NCBI GenBank assembly: GCA_964399955.1
Contig: CAYNST010000140.1
Span: 1 to 8,140, forward strand
Source: CAYNST01 sp964399955
GTDB taxonomy: Bacteria; Pseudomonadota; Gammaproteobacteria; Pseudomonadales; Cellvibrionaceae
Reading direction: 5' to 3'
Length of the DNA stretch: 8,140 nucleotides
The first letter of the stretch is position 1; each line of letters opens with the position of its first letter. A model generated the notes under the pieces. The model was not told the DNA's origin, did not search any database, and saw only the letters and a program-made list of their open reading frames with translations. Positions 7,195-8,140 of this stretch are shown here, piece after piece. A program made the translations under genes and the position numbers.

Positions 7195-7198
7195 TCCT
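7180..7198. promoter_or_regulatory. Candidate Fur box over the -10 element
   Basis: GATAATGCGAATAATTCCT matches 13 of 19 bases of the Fur consensus GATAATGATAATCATTATC, with the first hexamer GATAAT perfect. A further TTAAT lies just upstream, extending the A/T repeat pattern. It covers the promoter -10, where Fur bound to iron would block RNA polymerase. That suggests the downstream regulator is made when iron is scarce. Chance similarity in an A/T-rich promoter is possible. Confidence 0.45.
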
Positions 7199-7260
7199 AG
7201 TTAGCATCGGGTGGCGCTCGTCGTCTCTTGATAGGGCGTGTGGCGGAAGTGGGTTTGCGA

Positions 7261-8028
7261 ATGGCGGGTGGACGGGGTCAAAGAATAGCAATAGAGAAAG
7301 GACGCGCATTGATTGTCTCGGAGGACGAGACCCTCCGTCAGCGTCTCGGCCAGCTCATGCAAACAGTGGATGTGAATGCTGACTTGTGTAGCGAAATCAG
7401 CACTTGGTTTTCGCAAGCGCTGCAGGGCAATCATGACCTTATTCTTTTGGTCGTCCAAGGACCTCAGCTGACCGGTTGGGATTGCCTGACGCAGCTGAAA
7501 CAATGGAAAAACACGCCCGTCATTGTTTTATGTCCTCCTTTGATAGGATGCTCCTCCTGTGCCATGGGCTTGCGTTGCGGCGCGGATGATGCGGTAACTC
7601 TACCCTATAACCCAGAAGAACTCGCCGCCCGGGTGGACGCGCTACTGCGGCGCACCTCTCGGCGCCGACGCTTTGACTGGCAAGCCGACAGGCTGCAATT
7701 GGGAGCAACCGTCTTGCATCGCCAGGACTGTCGCATCGAGCATGAGGGCTCCAGTACTTGCCTTACCGCTATTCAGTTCAAGCTGCTTTGGCTGCTGGCT
7801 CTACACCGCAACCAGATCGTAGCCAAGGCTCAGCTTCACCATTTAGTGTTGGAAAAACCTTACAGTCTGCATGACCGGAGTGTAGACATGCACCTGAGTC
7901 GAGTGAGAAAAAAACTTTTGTCGGCCGGTATACAGAATCTGCAGATTCAGACACTGAGGGGGCAGGGCTACTGTCTCACCGCTGAGACAGGTGGTGACGA
8001 TCGCCTGTGCGCGGGGAATGAGCGTTGA
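7261..8028 (+). CDS. CpxR-like winged-helix response regulator with degenerate, cysteine-rich receiver
   Basis: OmpR/PhoB-class response regulator, 255 residues from the ATG at 7261. The receiver (about 14-131) keeps its fold motifs, ALIVSEDETLRQRL, TPVIVL and GADDAVTLPYNPEELAARV. However, the phosphoacceptor Asp is Val64, the switch Thr/Ser is Cys91 and the conserved Lys is Leu114. Four cysteines (91, 97, 100, 106) lie within 16 residues; others are at 43, 75, 157, 167, 238 and 250. The winged helix (about 138-243) is close to CpxR, with LTAIQFKLLWLLA, DRSVDMHLSRVRKKL and LRGQGYCL. Phosphorylation-based control is therefore unlikely, and redox or metal sensing is an inference. The start is uncertain: in-frame TTG 7228, GTG 7240 and TTG 7309 also exist. 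The ATG has GGAAG eleven bases upstream. TTG 7309 has a better AAAGGA but would cut into the first strand. It lies behind a Fur-like promoter; no kinase gene is complete in view. Confidence 0.88.
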   Translation: MAGGRGQRIAIEKGRALIVSEDETLRQRLGQLMQTVDVNADLCSEISTWFSQALQGNHDLILLVVQGPQLTGWDCLTQLKQWKNTPVIVLCPPLIGCSSCAMGLRCGADDAVTLPYNPEELAARVDALLRRTSRRRRFDWQADRLQLGATVLHRQDCRIEHEGSSTCLTAIQFKLLWLLALHRNQIVAKAQLHHLVLEKPYSLHDRSVDMHLSRVRKKLLSAGIQNLQIQTLRGQGYCLTAETGGDDRLCAGNER

Positions 8029-8140
8029 ACATCTCGCAAGTGGACTCAACCGCATTGATTGTGCCCCTTGCTGACGCTTTGAGCTTGTTTGTCAGGGAAT
8101 AAGATCCAGTTCCGCTCTGCGTTGATCCTCCGTGGGCCGC

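Noticed and set aside
7094..7204. A 36-codon TTG frame with GGAGGT upstream
   Set aside because: The ribosome-like site is 13 bases away, the start is a weak codon, and the frame runs through the promoter and Fur-like site of the next gene. The region 7010-7165 otherwise shows nothing I can name.

Overview
The window reads as chromosomal DNA of a moderately GC-rich gammaproteobacterium. NhaP2/CvrA, a CpxR-like regulator, an OxyR-like regulator and a marine-type flavin halogenase family all fit that class. A marine Cellvibrionales/OMG-type lineage is only a guess. There is no sign of an RNA gene, insertion sequence, phage gene or CRISPR array. Coding is dense, and the longest gene-free stretches are about 250-280 bases.

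Layout. (a) 41-905, minus strand: two short membrane proteins that together make a split YeeE/YedE (sulfur-compound transport) pair. They are separated by one base and have a recognisable promoter at 938-967. (b) 1054-2343, minus strand: a CPA2-type cation/proton antiporter without a cytosolic nucleotide-binding domain. (c) 2344-2624: a divergent control region holding two ATAG-N7-CTAT elements, the shape of one OxyR dimer site, and a perfect 16-base palindrome. (d) 2625-5145, plus strand: an OxyR-like LysR regulator followed 46 bases later by a flavin-dependent tryptophan-halogenase-family protein, probably one transcript. (e) 5285-7009, plus strand: an NhaP2/CvrA-type K+/H+ antiporter. (f) 7010-7260: an intergenic region with a strong sigma70-type promoter overlapped by a Fur-box-like sequence. 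(g) 7261-8028, plus strand: a CpxR-like winged-helix response regulator with a degenerate, cysteine-rich receiver. The last 112 bases contain no gene that can be supported, though a partner kinase could start there.

The centre of the window can be read as a redox/ion-homeostasis neighbourhood. An OxyR-like sensor keeps the peroxidatic Cys199 but has Phe at position 208. It is encoded beside a halogenase that uses reduced flavin and oxygen, between two proton-coupled cation antiporters, with OxyR-like elements in front of one of them. The second regulator lacks the usual phosphorylation residues and carries a C-x5-C-x2-C-x5-C cluster. It sits behind a likely iron-responsive promoter, so it may sense redox state or metal rather than a phosphoryl group. 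These functional links are inferences from gene order and residues, not demonstrated facts.
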